The notes beneath the pieces are model-generated. The model searched no databases. It was not told the DNA's origin and worked only from the letters and a program-made list of their open reading frames with translations. The translations under genes and the position numbers were made by a program. From Pirellulales bacterium (GTDB taxonomy: Bacteria; Planctomycetota; Planctomycetia; Pirellulales; JANQPP01), in the NCBI GenBank assembly GCA_028289405.1, contig JANQPP010000176.1, positions 62,001 through 126,000 of the forward strand: a DNA stretch of 64,000 nt, given 5' to 3'. Positions 7,526 through 16,585 of this stretch are shown one piece after another; the stretch's first letter is position 1, and every line of letters begins with the position of its first letter.

Positions 7526-8269
7526 TTACCGAAGTTCCGATAGCCGAGCGACCGCTTCATCGGTACTCCACAGGTCGCTGGCTAGAAAACGGAAGTTGGT
7601 GATCGCCGCATCGTAGCCGTCGTAGCCTGGCACCTGCGCCGCTGCAGTCGCGTCACCAACCACGGCGACCTCGAAGCCTTGCTCCAAAAGTTCCCGCAGA
7701 TGGGATTCGACGCACAAATTGGCGGACATTCCGGCGAGGACCACTTGATCGATACCTCGCTTGCGCAGTTGGAGAGTAAGGTCATTAGACTCAGGACCGT
7801 AGACCTTGTGCGGGCTAGTGACGACAGTCTGATCGTCGTTGATGAACGGCTTGTACTGCTCTAACCAATCCGCGCCCGAACCTTCGAAGTTCGTGAGATC
7901 GAGCGCACTTTGACGGTCGAACATGTTGATGTCGTGCATCAACCGTTCCAGCGCACCCTCGAACCGCCACTTGTGATCGTGCGGATAGTAGTAGTGAGGG
8001 CTGATGAACAAAGCCACGTCGTTTTCCTTGGAAGCCGCGAACAACCGCCCAAGGTTTTCGACGGTGTTGTTCTCCGTGACGTTTTGGCCGACGACCGACC
8101 AAGTTACGCCCTGTGGGCTCAGGAAGTCGATCTGTGGATCGGTGACGACGACCGCGACGTTGCCCTTTTGGAGGTCCACCCCAGGGCGGGGGATGGCGGC
8201 GTCGGGTTTTCGCCCAGAACCGTATACGATGGTGGGGTTTTCAGTATTTGCGGGCGTTGATGACGACAT
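7526..8269 (-). CDS. isochorismatase-like cysteine hydrolase
   Basis: A 247-residue cytoplasmic hydrolase of the isochorismatase superfamily. The catalytic triad can be seen: Asp44 (VVTDPQIDF), Lys155 (TSPHKVYG) and Cys186 in AGMSANLCVESHLRELLEQG. Family members hydrolyse amides such as nicotinamide or related imides, or isochorismate; no substrate is indicated. ATG 8269 is chosen because AAGGAG stands 7 bases ahead; an upstream in-frame codon at 8317 would overlap the operator. The TetR operator at 8290-8303 is 21 bases from the start, so TetR binding should block this gene directly. Confidence 0.9.
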   Translation of the reverse strand: MSSSTPANTENPTIVYGSGRKPDAAIPRPGVDLQKGNVAVVVTDPQIDFLSPQGVTWSVVGQNVTENNTVENLGRLFAASKENDVALFISPHYYYPHDHKWRFEGALERLMHDINMFDRQSALDLTNFEGSGADWLEQYKPFINDDQTVVTSPHKVYGPESNDLTLQLRKRGIDQVVLAGMSANLCVESHLRELLEQGFEVAVVGDATAAAQVPGYDGYDAAITNFRFLASDLWSTDEAVARLSELR

Positions 8270-8289
8270 TTCGCTTCTCCTTGCAAAGC

Positions 8290-8303
8290 ACAGACAGGTC
8301 TGT
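8290..8303. promoter_or_regulatory. TetR-family operator site 2
   Basis: Palindrome ACAGAC-AG-GTCTGT, identical in 14 of 14 bases to the site at 6467-6480. It lies in the 61-base gap between tetR and the isochorismatase-like gene, just ahead of the latter's ribosome binding site. Confidence 0.88.
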
Positions 8304-8330
8304 ATATTTGACAGCAAAAAAAGTGAGTCC

Positions 8331-8921
8331 TTACGAGCGTTTCCGCGACGTTTTCGAGACGAGAGCCAGAGCAGCGTCCCGCGCCACGTCAGCCGGCTTG
8401 GATGATTGCTCCATCACGGCGGTCACAATGGCCCCCTCCACCAACAGTGATACAGCGGGGGCGATAGTCGCTGCTTTGTTTCCGGCGGCCTCCACAATGA
8501 ATTCCCGCAACATCTCGTGCAGCCGGTCCTTGTGCGCCGCCGAGAACTGTGAAGCCGGGTGGCCTCCGTCGGCCAACTCTACCGTTGCATTGATAAATGA
8601 ACAGCCCCGAAATCCTGAACTCTCGAACCACTCCTTCAAGGCAGCAAAGAATGCTTCGAGTCGGCTCATACCTTTGCGTAGGTGACGTTCCATCGACTTG
8701 GTGAACATTTCGTTGACCTGTTCCTCCCGGTATTGCAAGACGGCGAGAATCAGATCGTCCTTGGAGGAAAAGTGGTTATAAAGCGTCATTTTGGCGACAC
8801 CTGCATCAGCAATGATCCGGTCGATGCCAACCGAATGGATCCCTTCAGCATAGAAGAGCCGCTCGGCAGTTTCGATGAGCCGTTTTCTGGCGTGCGAGGT
8901 TTTGCTTTTCGTCTTTCCCAT
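8331..8921 (-). CDS. TetR/AcrR family transcriptional repressor
   Basis: A 196-residue regulator. Residues of about 10-58 form the TetR helix-turn-helix: ARKRLIETAERLFYAEG, then DRIIADAGVAKMTLYNHFSS with KDDLILAVL. The rest is the helical ligand-binding domain with a C-terminus like the TetR_C regulators that control detoxification genes. It should bind the palindrome found in front of itself and of the two downstream transcription units, which makes it an autorepressor and local regulator. ATG 8921 has no ribosome binding site; a good promoter places the transcript start at or next to the ATG, so the mRNA is probably leaderless. The inducer is unknown. Confidence 0.95.
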   Translation of the reverse strand: MGKTKSKTSHARKRLIETAERLFYAEGIHSVGIDRIIADAGVAKMTLYNHFSSKDDLILAVLQYREEQVNEMFTKSMERHLRKGMSRLEAFFAALKEWFESSGFRGCSFINATVELADGGHPASQFSAAHKDRLHEMLREFIVEAAGNKAATIAPAVSLLVEGAIVTAVMEQSSKPADVARDAALALVSKTSRKRS

Positions 8922-8927
8922 GCGATA

Positions 8928-8955
8928 ATTATACAGACTGGTCTGTATAAGTCAA
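8928..8955 (-). promoter_or_regulatory. tetR promoter, -35 and -10 hexamers
   Basis: On the minus strand TTGACT (8955-8950) is followed by a 16-base spacer and TATAAT (8933-8928), a near-consensus sigma-70 promoter. The ATG of tetR begins 6 bases after the -10 hexamer. The operator occupies the spacer and overlaps the -10, so repressor and polymerase should exclude each other. Confidence 0.85.
8931..8948. promoter_or_regulatory. TetR-family operator site 3 (autoregulation)
   Basis: Perfect 18-base palindrome ATACAGACTGGTCTGTAT within the tetR promoter. The half-sites match those at 6467-6480 and 8290-8303, but with spacer TG instead of AG and a longer perfect arm. Confidence 0.92.
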
Positions 8956-9026
8956 GGCCTTCCAGAAAATTTTTTACGACGTTGGCTGGGAAGAACGGCA
9001 GATATCCTCTGCAATTCATTTTGGGC

Positions 9027-9575
9027 TTAACTGCGGGCGATAACAACCTGTGCCGCCGATGCACGATCATATGCCGTTCGACCATTACCGAACCACATCG
9101 AAACCAGATACCACACATCGAGTAAAACAGCGATGGCAAGCAGCGTCAAAACCCAAAGAGGAACATCGTTCGTCCCACCGGACACAAGTTGATGCACGAC
9201 GGTGTGTCCGAGTTCCCAGGGAAGAAACTTCAGCAGTGCTCGCACCAGCGTCTTTCGCCATGGCAGCCGGTTTCCAGACATGTCCTGCACGCGAAGCCCA
9301 AGCAGGCGTTTTCCAATCGTTGCCTGCCAGCGGCTCGATTCGCAGATCGCAAAGTACAAAATGACAGGAATCGTCAAAGAGAAGAGTCCGATGGCCTGTC
9401 CCGCCAGCGGATGGACGGCGCGTTGTGGAACACGACCGCCGTTCGAGAGTAGCACGACGCCGAAAATAGCCGCTCCGTAGCAGGCACAGACCACGTAATC
9501 GGCGCAAAAAGCTCCAATTCTCCGCAATGGAATGACTGGTGACATTGACTCAGGCGCAGCGGAATTTACAGCCAT
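9027..9575 (-). CDS. RDD family membrane protein
   Basis: A 182-residue integral membrane protein with the RDD arrangement: PLRRIGAFCADYVV in the first membrane helix (Arg and Asp conserved), a second helix at about 60-80, the SRWQATIGKRLLGLRV motif linking to an amphipathic stretch, and a last helix near 140-165. RDD proteins are poorly characterised; some affect ion homeostasis. ATG 9575 has GGAGG about 12 bases upstream; ATG 9545 would shorten the cytosolic tail. It stands alone between tetR and rpiB. Confidence 0.85.
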   Translation of the reverse strand: MAVNSAAPESMSPVIPLRRIGAFCADYVVCACYGAAIFGVVLLSNGGRVPQRAVHPLAGQAIGLFSLTIPVILYFAICESSRWQATIGKRLLGLRVQDMSGNRLPWRKTLVRALLKFLPWELGHTVVHQLVSGGTNDVPLWVLTLLAIAVLLDVWYLVSMWFGNGRTAYDRASAAQVVIARS

Positions 9576-9807
9576 CCTTGATGCCCTCCTCCAACGGAGA
9601 TTCGGCGGACATGACGTTGCTAGGGGGAGAAGGATGACGTTTGCCAGCTAGGCTCCATCCTGTCGCGTAGCTATCACGCTTTACACGGATGCCATTCACG
9701 CTGGGCTGGTTTGGAGGTCTGGCAACTCTTTCGGGCAGAAGCGAATCCGACGGCTGCACTCCATTACCTTTTCCGGCGCGCGGCGAAATGACACGCCGCC
9801 GCGCTAT

Positions 9808-10251
9808 TCAACGGCCTTCTTCCAACTTGCTGATTTTGTCCACGCGGCGGCCATGGCGGCCTCCCTCAAATTCGGTGGTCAGCCAGATCTCGACCATGCG
9901 GTCAATCAGTTTCTCACCCAGGATGTCCGAGGAGAGGCAGAGCACGTTCAGGTCGTTGTGGCGGCGGCTCATCTCCGCCGTCAGGTCGTCGTGGCAAGGC
10001 GCGGCCCGCACGCCCGGGATCTTATTGGCGGCAATGCACATGCCCAGCCCGGTGCCACAGATGAGAATGCCCCGGTCTATTTCCTTCCGCGACACCAGAT
10101 TGGCTACTTTCACCGCGATATCGGGGTAATCGACGGGGTTAGATTCATGCACGCCGGCATCGGTGACGTCATGGCCCAAGCGGCCAAGCAGTTCCGTTAT
10201 CTTGGATTTGACTTGAATTCCCCGGTGGTCGCTTCCCACGGCTATCCGCAT
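9808..10251 (-). CDS. rpiB: ribose-5-phosphate isomerase B
   Basis: A 147-residue RpiB/LacAB family enzyme interconverting ribose 5-phosphate and ribulose 5-phosphate in the pentose phosphate pathway. The phosphate/sugar site motif GSDHRG is at residues 6-11, the catalytic Cys65 lies in ILICGTGLGMCIAANK, and the DDLTAEMSRRHNDLNVLCL segment is also typical. Length is normal. It follows the Sua5-phosphatase fusion gene on the same strand by about 120 bases. A similar grouping (ywlC, ywlE and ywlF/rpiB) is known in Bacillus, which supports both calls. Confidence 0.95.
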   Translation of the reverse strand: MRIAVGSDHRGIQVKSKITELLGRLGHDVTDAGVHESNPVDYPDIAVKVANLVSRKEIDRGILICGTGLGMCIAANKIPGVRAAPCHDDLTAEMSRRHNDLNVLCLSSDILGEKLIDRMVEIWLTTEFEGGRHGRRVDKISKLEEGR

Positions 10252-10374
10252 GGCCGTCCAATCTCCCGTTGTATCCGATTAATCGCTAATGGAGTCCACC
10301 TGAGGTTCGCCGGTGGGCCGCAGTGGCGATCCCTTGGCACGCGTTGTGTGCGAAATCCCCACGGTTGTGGTCCA

Positions 10375-11511
10375 TCACGTAAACATCTCGTCAATTCTGG
10401 TCTTCAGTGCGCCGCGAATCTGCTCGGCGCACTCCTTATAGCATTCTTGTGGCTGGCCGATCGGGTCGGCGACGTCCCGTGAATCGGGCAACAGCAATTG
10501 GATGCGGTCATGCGCTTCGGGCCATTGGGCCAGGATGGCTTCGCGATGGCCGTTGGTCATCGTAAAAATCTGGTCAGCGTGCCGGACCAGCGTGGCGGTC
10601 AGCGGCTGGGCGGCATGCTGAGATAGGTCAAGTCCGAGATCTTTCGCGGTGACCACGGCATCGGCACTCGGTTTGGAGCCCATCATGGCCGCGATACCCG
10701 CGGACATCACGATCACGCCATTCTCTTCGAGATCCTCCACTGAGCATCCCCGCCGCTGGGAGATCATCTGCTTGGCAATGACCTCGGCCAGGGGGCTGCG
10801 GCAGGTATTTCCGGTACAGACAAAAAGAATATGCATGCTGGCCAACCTTTTTAGCGTCCGCTGGGGGACCACGCCTTCCCGCAGTATTTCGTATTTGTCG
10901 CCATCGACGCGTACGACCGTGGACGGCTGGCCCAGACGGCTCCGACCGTCATCCAGAACCATATCCACGTCGTCGTCCATCGATTCCAGGACTTCCTTGG
11001 CTGTTAAGGCGTCTTGGGCACCGTGGCGATTGGCACTAGTGAGGGCGACCGGGCCGACGAGGATTTGCAGGACCTGCTGCAAGAGATCATGTGCTGGCAC
11101 GCGAATGCCCAGATACCCGTGAGGGACGAACGCTTCTTGGGCGGAGATGGGCAATTGTTGAATCAGACTATCGGTGTGGCCGTTTTTGAGCACCAAGGTA
11201 ATCGGTCCCGGCCAGCATCTTCGGGCGATTCGTCGGCCCAGGGGATTGAGATCGGGCACGTAATCCATGGCGTCGTCGAGGCTTTTGATCCCCAGCGCGA
11301 AGGGCTGGTGCGCCGCCCGACCCTTGATTTCACGCAACCTCAGAACCGCCGACTCGCACAGCGCGCTGGCCGCGAGGCCGTAGACGGTCTCGGTTGGGAA
11401 GGCGACAATCTTCCCCGCGGCCAAAGCCTCCACGGCGCGATGGACCACATCTCGCAAATCGTCGGCGTTGCGTACATCAATGACAATCGGGGGCATGAAC
11501 GACCCAACCAT
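10375..11511 (-). CDS. Sua5/YciO/YrdC domain fused to low-molecular-weight phosphatase
   Basis: A 378-residue two-domain protein. Residues of about 15-215 are a TsaC/Sua5 (YrdC) domain: AGKIVAFPTETVYGLAASA, KGRAAHQPFALGI and CWPGPITLVL; this makes threonylcarbamoyl-AMP for the t6A37 modification of tRNA. Residues of about 226-378 are a low-molecular-weight phosphatase with the P-loop CTGNTCRSPLAE and general acid Asp in DVADPIG. The P-loop has Thr after Asn, exactly as in Bacillus YwlE, where this Thr favours phosphoarginine over phosphotyrosine. Start: ATG 11511, TTG 11514 or ATG 11496 are all possible. The order of this fusion with rpiB mirrors ywlC-ywlE-ywlF in Bacillus. Confidence 0.92.
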   Translation of the reverse strand: MVGSFMPPIVIDVRNADDLRDVVHRAVEALAAGKIVAFPTETVYGLAASALCESAVLRLREIKGRAAHQPFALGIKSLDDAMDYVPDLNPLGRRIARRCWPGPITLVLKNGHTDSLIQQLPISAQEAFVPHGYLGIRVPAHDLLQQVLQILVGPVALTSANRHGAQDALTAKEVLESMDDDVDMVLDDGRSRLGQPSTVVRVDGDKYEILREGVVPQRTLKRLASMHILFVCTGNTCRSPLAEVIAKQMISQRRGCSVEDLEENGVIVMSAGIAAMMGSKPSADAVVTAKDLGLDLSQHAAQPLTATLVRHADQIFTMTNGHREAILAQWPEAHDRIQLLLPDSRDVADPIGQPQECYKECAEQIRGALKTRIDEMFT

Positions 11512-11712
11512 CAAGGGTTTATGATTAGCCTGGCGGAGGCGATCGGTTTAGTGCCCCGCTGAACGTGACGAGCTATCCAATTATGAGTATGAGCAAGTGT
11601 GGCGACCGCACGGCCACCCCAATTCGAGAAGATTCTGTACCGAGTGACGCAATCCCGAAATACCGCGTTTCCCGCCAAGCAGTTCGGGAAGCGAAACAAG
11701 TCACCCTAAAGT

Positions 11713-14700
11713 TTATAGTCCTCTCGCGGAGGTTGCGTCAAGCTGCACAAGGTTTTGTGGCAACGCACCTTGCGACGAGTCATCTCCGTGCGAAGGGATT
11801 CCGCCGGGCGGTATCCGCTGGCGAGGGGAACGTGTTTCTCCATACTCTCCTAGATCTTGAATCAGGTTGCGATAAACGTGCAAGTCGATCACGGTGAGGG
11901 TTTGAATCGCCCGGAGCGTGCGGAGCTGTTCGCTCCAAATCTCCGAGTCCGTAGCAAGAGCTAAAATTCTCTCTCGCCACAAGGCTAGCCATGACTCATG
12001 CCGAGTGTTGAATCGGTCTCGAGAGAGCCTTTTCACGGCGCTTCGCAAGCGGGAATCGGCAAAGTCAGTAACGCGCAACCAACGCTGGATTTGGTCGGCG
12101 TCGAAACTGCCGAATTTTCCGTCTTCGAGCAACCGACGAAAACGGTGGCGAGCCACACGGCTCCTCAACTTTCCTGCACGTCGGCGTGTTAATGGGTATT
12201 GGCCGTCTGCGTGAGCTTCAACGATTGCATCGACGACAGCCCAGGCCTCCAGGTCTTCTCGCAGGCCGCGATGGTTGGTCATGTAGGCCAGCGCGACGGC
12301 TTGGCGGGCTCTTTCGTCCCGTAAGCGGATTTCGCACCGCGATAACAATTCCTGCAAGTCCCTCATTTGCTCGCGGATTAGAGACTCTTGGTCCCGCAAT
12401 CGCTTGTGGATTGAGCGGTTGGGCCCGATGGCTTCGAGGTCGTGCAGATACAGAGGATACGAAGTCGCGGATCCAGACGCCGTGTCGACCGTGCCCGCCC
12501 CCTCCAATCCGCCGGGGAAGGCGACGCCCAAATATTCCGGATCGAAGGCGGCCCGCAACTTGAGGCATTCAACAAACACCGGTTTCCGCATGCGGTGCAG
12601 TTTGCGTCGGGCGATTCGAAAGGAGGACACCCGCGCCGCCCCGGAATCCTCGCGAACCGCCGGTTGCCGGACCTCCTGCACGACCCGCATCGCCGCTCGA
12701 ATCAGCCGCCACAGGGCAGCCGCCGACCACCAGAGCAGCTTCGCCGGCAGCCAAAGGATACGCCCTCCGCGCAGATGCCGCTGGTAGGCCACGAAGGGGT
12801 TCCAAGTTCGGTGTTCCTTTCTGAGCCGGTGCACTGGATAGGTCCCGAAGACCCGCCGAATATTGCGGCAGCGATCGCGTCGCAAGGCTTCGAGTGCGGT
12901 GTCACCGAACTGCTGCTGTACGAGCCGATCCAGATCGGGATCTTTCGACAGAAAATTCAAAGCGGTGAAGGCATGCCCCTGAAGAGGGATTTCGACCGGC
13001 TCTCTGCGGCCCTTTGCCTCGCCAGTAGCGGTGGATAAATCGGGGGAATCTTCGTCGGAATGGAGCCGTTTCGCGAGCCACTGGTCGTATTTACGACGTT
13101 GTTCGGGCGTCACCCTGGGAAGCTGCTGCAGGGGGATGGCGTGCAGGTTGTAGTCGATGATCAGCTTGGCCGTGTTTTGTGCCAAACTGGTGGAAAGGCA
13201 GCGAAACCACAAGTTGGGTCCCCACCATTTGGCTTGGGTCGGGTCCAGGCGCAGCCGTCGCAAGGAACGCAATTCGGATCGCCTGAGACCGAGCCGCGTT
13301 CGCCGAATGCCGTGCAAGGCAAGATTGCCCAGCAGATGATTCGTGGTTTTCGTGTCGCTTTCATGAAAGGGGGCTGAATCCAAGTAGTCTTCCCACAACC
13401 GCATCAAATAATTCTCGAAGTTAACACGAGCGGCGTGGGCGGGTGGCGCGCCCCCGTCGGCTGAATCGTCCGGAGAAGCTGCTGTCAAGGGCGAGGATCG
13501 CTGGTCGTCGCGCAGCGAAACGCGTCGCAGATAAGTAGTTCGGCAAGGTTCCGCATAGCGTCGTTTCACATGCTTCGTGGCGGCGAGGAAGTGGGCCTCC
13601 GCCACGTGGTCGTAAAACTCGCTGGCCTCCCCAGCAATCCGGCGCATCCAAATGCCAAGGCTTAAGGGGATGAGGCAGATTCCCCCCAAGACGATCAGCG
13701 GAGTACCGACTAGTTTTTGCATTGAGTTGGACGCTTCCTCCACCGCTCCGACCGGAATCAGCGCCGTCAACGAAAACAGGACCAATGCGCCGCTGCCGAG
13801 CACGAGCAATCGCATGGCGGGGCGCGCCGTGCTTTTCACTAACCACGATCCGATCGAATCCACGAGTTGAGGAGCGGTCAGCGTGCCGTGCAGGTCGGTG
13901 ACCCAATACGTACGATCCGCCAACCAATGGCACCAGCCGCCCACGCAGTTGGCCGCGGCGGCAGCAGCTTCCAGGGGACTGGCCAGCCGCAGCGATTCCA
14001 CCAGGTCCCGCACGCCGGGCAAACGCCTCAAGCCGGGCAAGTCAAACACGCCGCACGTACGGACAATGCTCTGGGCTGCTTGGACGCCAAAATGCTCCGC
14101 GACGCTGGCGGGTGTGGCCGTCACCAGGCGGGCAATCGCGCTTTCCACGGGAACCTCGCGCCCGGCGGCGGCGTCCACCTTCGCGGCACGACCCAGGTAA
14201 ACATGGGGTGCGGCCGCCATCGTCGATAAGTCTCGAAGGCGAAAGAGCACTCGCGCTAACTGCTCATCCCACGGGCGTGAGAACTGTGTTTCCGCGACGC
14301 GGTAGATGTACCGCTCACGCAGGCCGGCCAACTCCACGCGGTGTCGGGCTTCCTCGGTTTGGTCGGCAGGATTTTCAAAGAACACGAGGTTTCGGTTGAG
14401 CACGGGCGCCAAAACACGAACCGAGCGATCCCCCGCTCGAAAGAGCAGGCTCAACAGGCGCACCGCCTGAGCGAGGGGGCGCGCTGCGCGTAGCCACATC
14501 GTCAGGCGTTGCAGCCTCAGGTATCGAAGGGCTCTTGCCGCCACGAGCATGCCGCCCGTTTCACTGGCGAGAATCCAGCGGCTTGAATATTCGAGAAAAC
14601 CGACCGGAAGTGCCGGCACCAATCCGGTGAGCCAATACCGCTTCCAGTAAAGCCACTTCTCTCTTGCCAGAAACCATTTGAAAGCGAATTCGCTGAAAAA

Positions 14701-16194
14701 CACGCCGCACACCGCCAGATCAAGCCAGGCAAAAAGGGCTGCACCCGGTCGTGGCGGAGAGGATTGGTCGCCAAGAGTGGGCTGCGAGAGTCCCGCCGGA
14801 AGGGCCACGGTTCCCGAGGATTTGGCCACCAAATGCGAGATCCAGGCATCCGCGGCGACGAGCACCGTAAAAAAGATCAACACGGCAAACATGAACGCTT
14901 CGAACCAGACCACGCCGCGCGGGCCTAGCCAGCGGCGCATTCCCAGGAGCAGGCGGCGATCTTGGAGTTCACCCCGCACGGACTTGCGCTGCCGGAGCAG
15001 TCGACGGCGATAGAGCCTCACCTCCTTCTGATCGTCGGCAGGACTGGAATTCGATTTGCCGAGATGTTCGACCGATTCGAGACATACTTCTAGATCCTCG
15101 GAGAGGCATTCCAGCGACCGTACGGCTTGGTCGGCCGCATGCTCCTCAATGAACGTGATCGTTTCCGAGGCGATATCCATCCATTGATCCGCCGCGGCAA
15201 AGATCGCTTCGCGCGACTCTTGTTCAGGCAATCGTTGCACCTGTTCCCGCCAGTTTTGGCAAGCCGTTCCACGAATATTTGGCGACTCGTGAACTTCGCC
15301 CGGCATGTCCAGCCCTGCCAAGGCCGTGGACAAGGTGCTGGCGGTTTGCCATCGCTGGAGCGCTTCTTCCGTCGAATCCGCCGGCTCGCAATCCTCAAGC
15401 AGTTGCGCTTGCCTGCGCAGAACATCCCTTTGGAGCTGCCTCGATATTTCACGAGCTTCCACACGCAGGTTCTGCAATCGGTCATCGGAAGATTCCGCGT
15501 CGCGCGTCGCGTTCACGGATTCATTCCGCTGCGCTCGCGATTTCAGTTCTTGGCCATCTCTCAGGTTTGCCGTAAGTGTCTCATGTTCAGCCAAAATGCG
15601 GGACAAAAGGTCGGGTCCCGAATTGCCTCGATGCGTTTCCACCAACACGGACAGCCAATTCAAGTCGTCGCGAAACGCTTCCAGCGCATAGAGGGATTCC
15701 TCCTGAGGAGCGGCGAGCAACGAGGCCAAATAGCGATCCGAGCCTTGTATCTGAACTTCCAGGTAGTGGTCCCAGAGTTGGTCCAGGTTGACCGAATCAT
15801 CTGTAGGTTGTTCGGCTCCAGGAGAACCGGGTGGAGAATCAACTTCGCCACTTGGCGTCGTGGGTGCCACGGTATTGCCGGGCGATTGTTCGATGCCCTC
15901 GAAGGATGGCCGTGAGGAGAGCTTGCCCACAAGCAAGCCTTCCGTTCCGCTGGAGATTTCCGCCCATTGCGATTGGAGGCCCGTGAGTGACCGGAGCAAG
16001 TCGAGTCGCAAAGGATCCTCAGGTAGCAACCGGTCCCATTGCCTCCTCAGCGCGATACCCCGTTCAATCGCCTCCAGGAAGTCTTGCGGACTGCCTCGAG
16101 TTTCATCGCAAAGTGCGCCCGCGCCGCGCAACCAGGCTTCGGTTTCTCCACGAATCTCGGACAAACGCGAAGACATTTCGGGCATGATAGTCAT
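11713..16194 (-). CDS. large membrane protein with voltage-sensor-like segment
   Basis: About 1,493 residues. Residues 1-425 are mostly helical and charged with likely coiled coils. Helices at about 430-453 (S1-like), 489-513 (S2-like, VFFSEFAFKWFLA), 522-540 (S3-like, WLTGLVPALPVGFLEY) and 553-590 (S4-like, ARALRYLRLQRLTMWLRAAR) resemble an ion-transport voltage-sensor domain; the S4 arginines follow one another every third residue. No S5-pore-S6 follows; two more helices occur near 797-819 and 831-853. The remainder (855-1493) is soluble and Arg-rich with repeated helical segments. Function unknown. The start is one of ATG 16194, 16185 or 16176. Numbering here counts from TTG 16203. Confidence 0.75.
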   Translation of the reverse strand: MTIMPEMSSRLSEIRGETEAWLRGAGALCDETRGSPQDFLEAIERGIALRRQWDRLLPEDPLRLDLLRSLTGLQSQWAEISSGTEGLLVGKLSSRPSFEGIEQSPGNTVAPTTPSGEVDSPPGSPGAEQPTDDSVNLDQLWDHYLEVQIQGSDRYLASLLAAPQEESLYALEAFRDDLNWLSVLVETHRGNSGPDLLSRILAEHETLTANLRDGQELKSRAQRNESVNATRDAESSDDRLQNLRVEAREISRQLQRDVLRRQAQLLEDCEPADSTEEALQRWQTASTLSTALAGLDMPGEVHESPNIRGTACQNWREQVQRLPEQESREAIFAAADQWMDIASETITFIEEHAADQAVRSLECLSEDLEVCLESVEHLGKSNSSPADDQKEVRLYRRRLLRQRKSVRGELQDRRLLLGMRRWLGPRGVVWFEAFMFAVLIFFTVLVAADAWISHLVAKSSGTVALPAGLSQPTLGDQSSPPRPGAALFAWLDLAVCGVFFSEFAFKWFLAREKWLYWKRYWLTGLVPALPVGFLEYSSRWILASETGGMLVAARALRYLRLQRLTMWLRAARPLAQAVRLLSLLFRAGDRSVRVLAPVLNRNLVFFENPADQTEEARHRVELAGLRERYIYRVAETQFSRPWDEQLARVLFRLRDLSTMAAAPHVYLGRAAKVDAAAGREVPVESAIARLVTATPASVAEHFGVQAAQSIVRTCGVFDLPGLRRLPGVRDLVESLRLASPLEAAAAAANCVGGWCHWLADRTYWVTDLHGTLTAPQLVDSIGSWLVKSTARPAMRLLVLGSGALVLFSLTALIPVGAVEEASNSMQKLVGTPLIVLGGICLIPLSLGIWMRRIAGEASEFYDHVAEAHFLAATKHVKRRYAEPCRTTYLRRVSLRDDQRSSPLTAASPDDSADGGAPPAHAARVNFENYLMRLWEDYLDSAPFHESDTKTTNHLLGNLALHGIRRTRLGLRRSELRSLRRLRLDPTQAKWWGPNLWFRCLSTSLAQNTAKLIIDYNLHAIPLQQLPRVTPEQRRKYDQWLAKRLHSDEDSPDLSTATGEAKGRREPVEIPLQGHAFTALNFLSKDPDLDRLVQQQFGDTALEALRRDRCRNIRRVFGTYPVHRLRKEHRTWNPFVAYQRHLRGGRILWLPAKLLWWSAAALWRLIRAAMRVVQEVRQPAVREDSGAARVSSFRIARRKLHRMRKPVFVECLKLRAAFDPEYLGVAFPGGLEGAGTVDTASGSATSYPLYLHDLEAIGPNRSIHKRLRDQESLIREQMRDLQELLSRCEIRLRDERARQAVALAYMTNHRGLREDLEAWAVVDAIVEAHADGQYPLTRRRAGKLRSRVARHRFRRLLEDGKFGSFDADQIQRWLRVTDFADSRLRSAVKRLSRDRFNTRHESWLALWRERILALATDSEIWSEQLRTLRAIQTLTVIDLHVYRNLIQDLGEYGETRSPRQRIPPGGIPSHGDDSSQGALPQNLVQLDATSARGL

Positions 16195-16585
16195 CGGAAT
16201 CAAGAGTCGCTCAGCGCCATGCCGCCCGGATAACGAGAGAATGGAACCGACGGATCGACCGGAACGCAGTTATCTTAGTGCGCCATCCAAGGACCCGCAC
16301 CTTCCAGCGTAGGAAAAACCACAACGCTGCCTTCCGAACGGTGAGGACGTGTCAGTAAGGTCTTTTTGACAAGACTCCCAGGTTCGAAGGCGGCGGAAAG
16401 CAGCATCCAACCGCGGCAAGAAGAACCTGTCGTGCTCGGCAGGTGTGATACAGTCACTCTCGAATGAGAGAGGTGGGCACGAAAAACAAGGGGACTCCAT
16501 CCCGGTTTTCCGCAGTCAGGCGATTTTTTACACGAACATGAAAGATGGTACTTGACGTTCGCAGGGATCGCCGTAACCTGAAGAG
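16195..16585. other. csrA to large membrane protein intergenic region
   Basis: About 390 bases. Short open frames on the minus strand (16270-16500) have no recognisable content. Nothing else seen. Confidence 0.5.
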
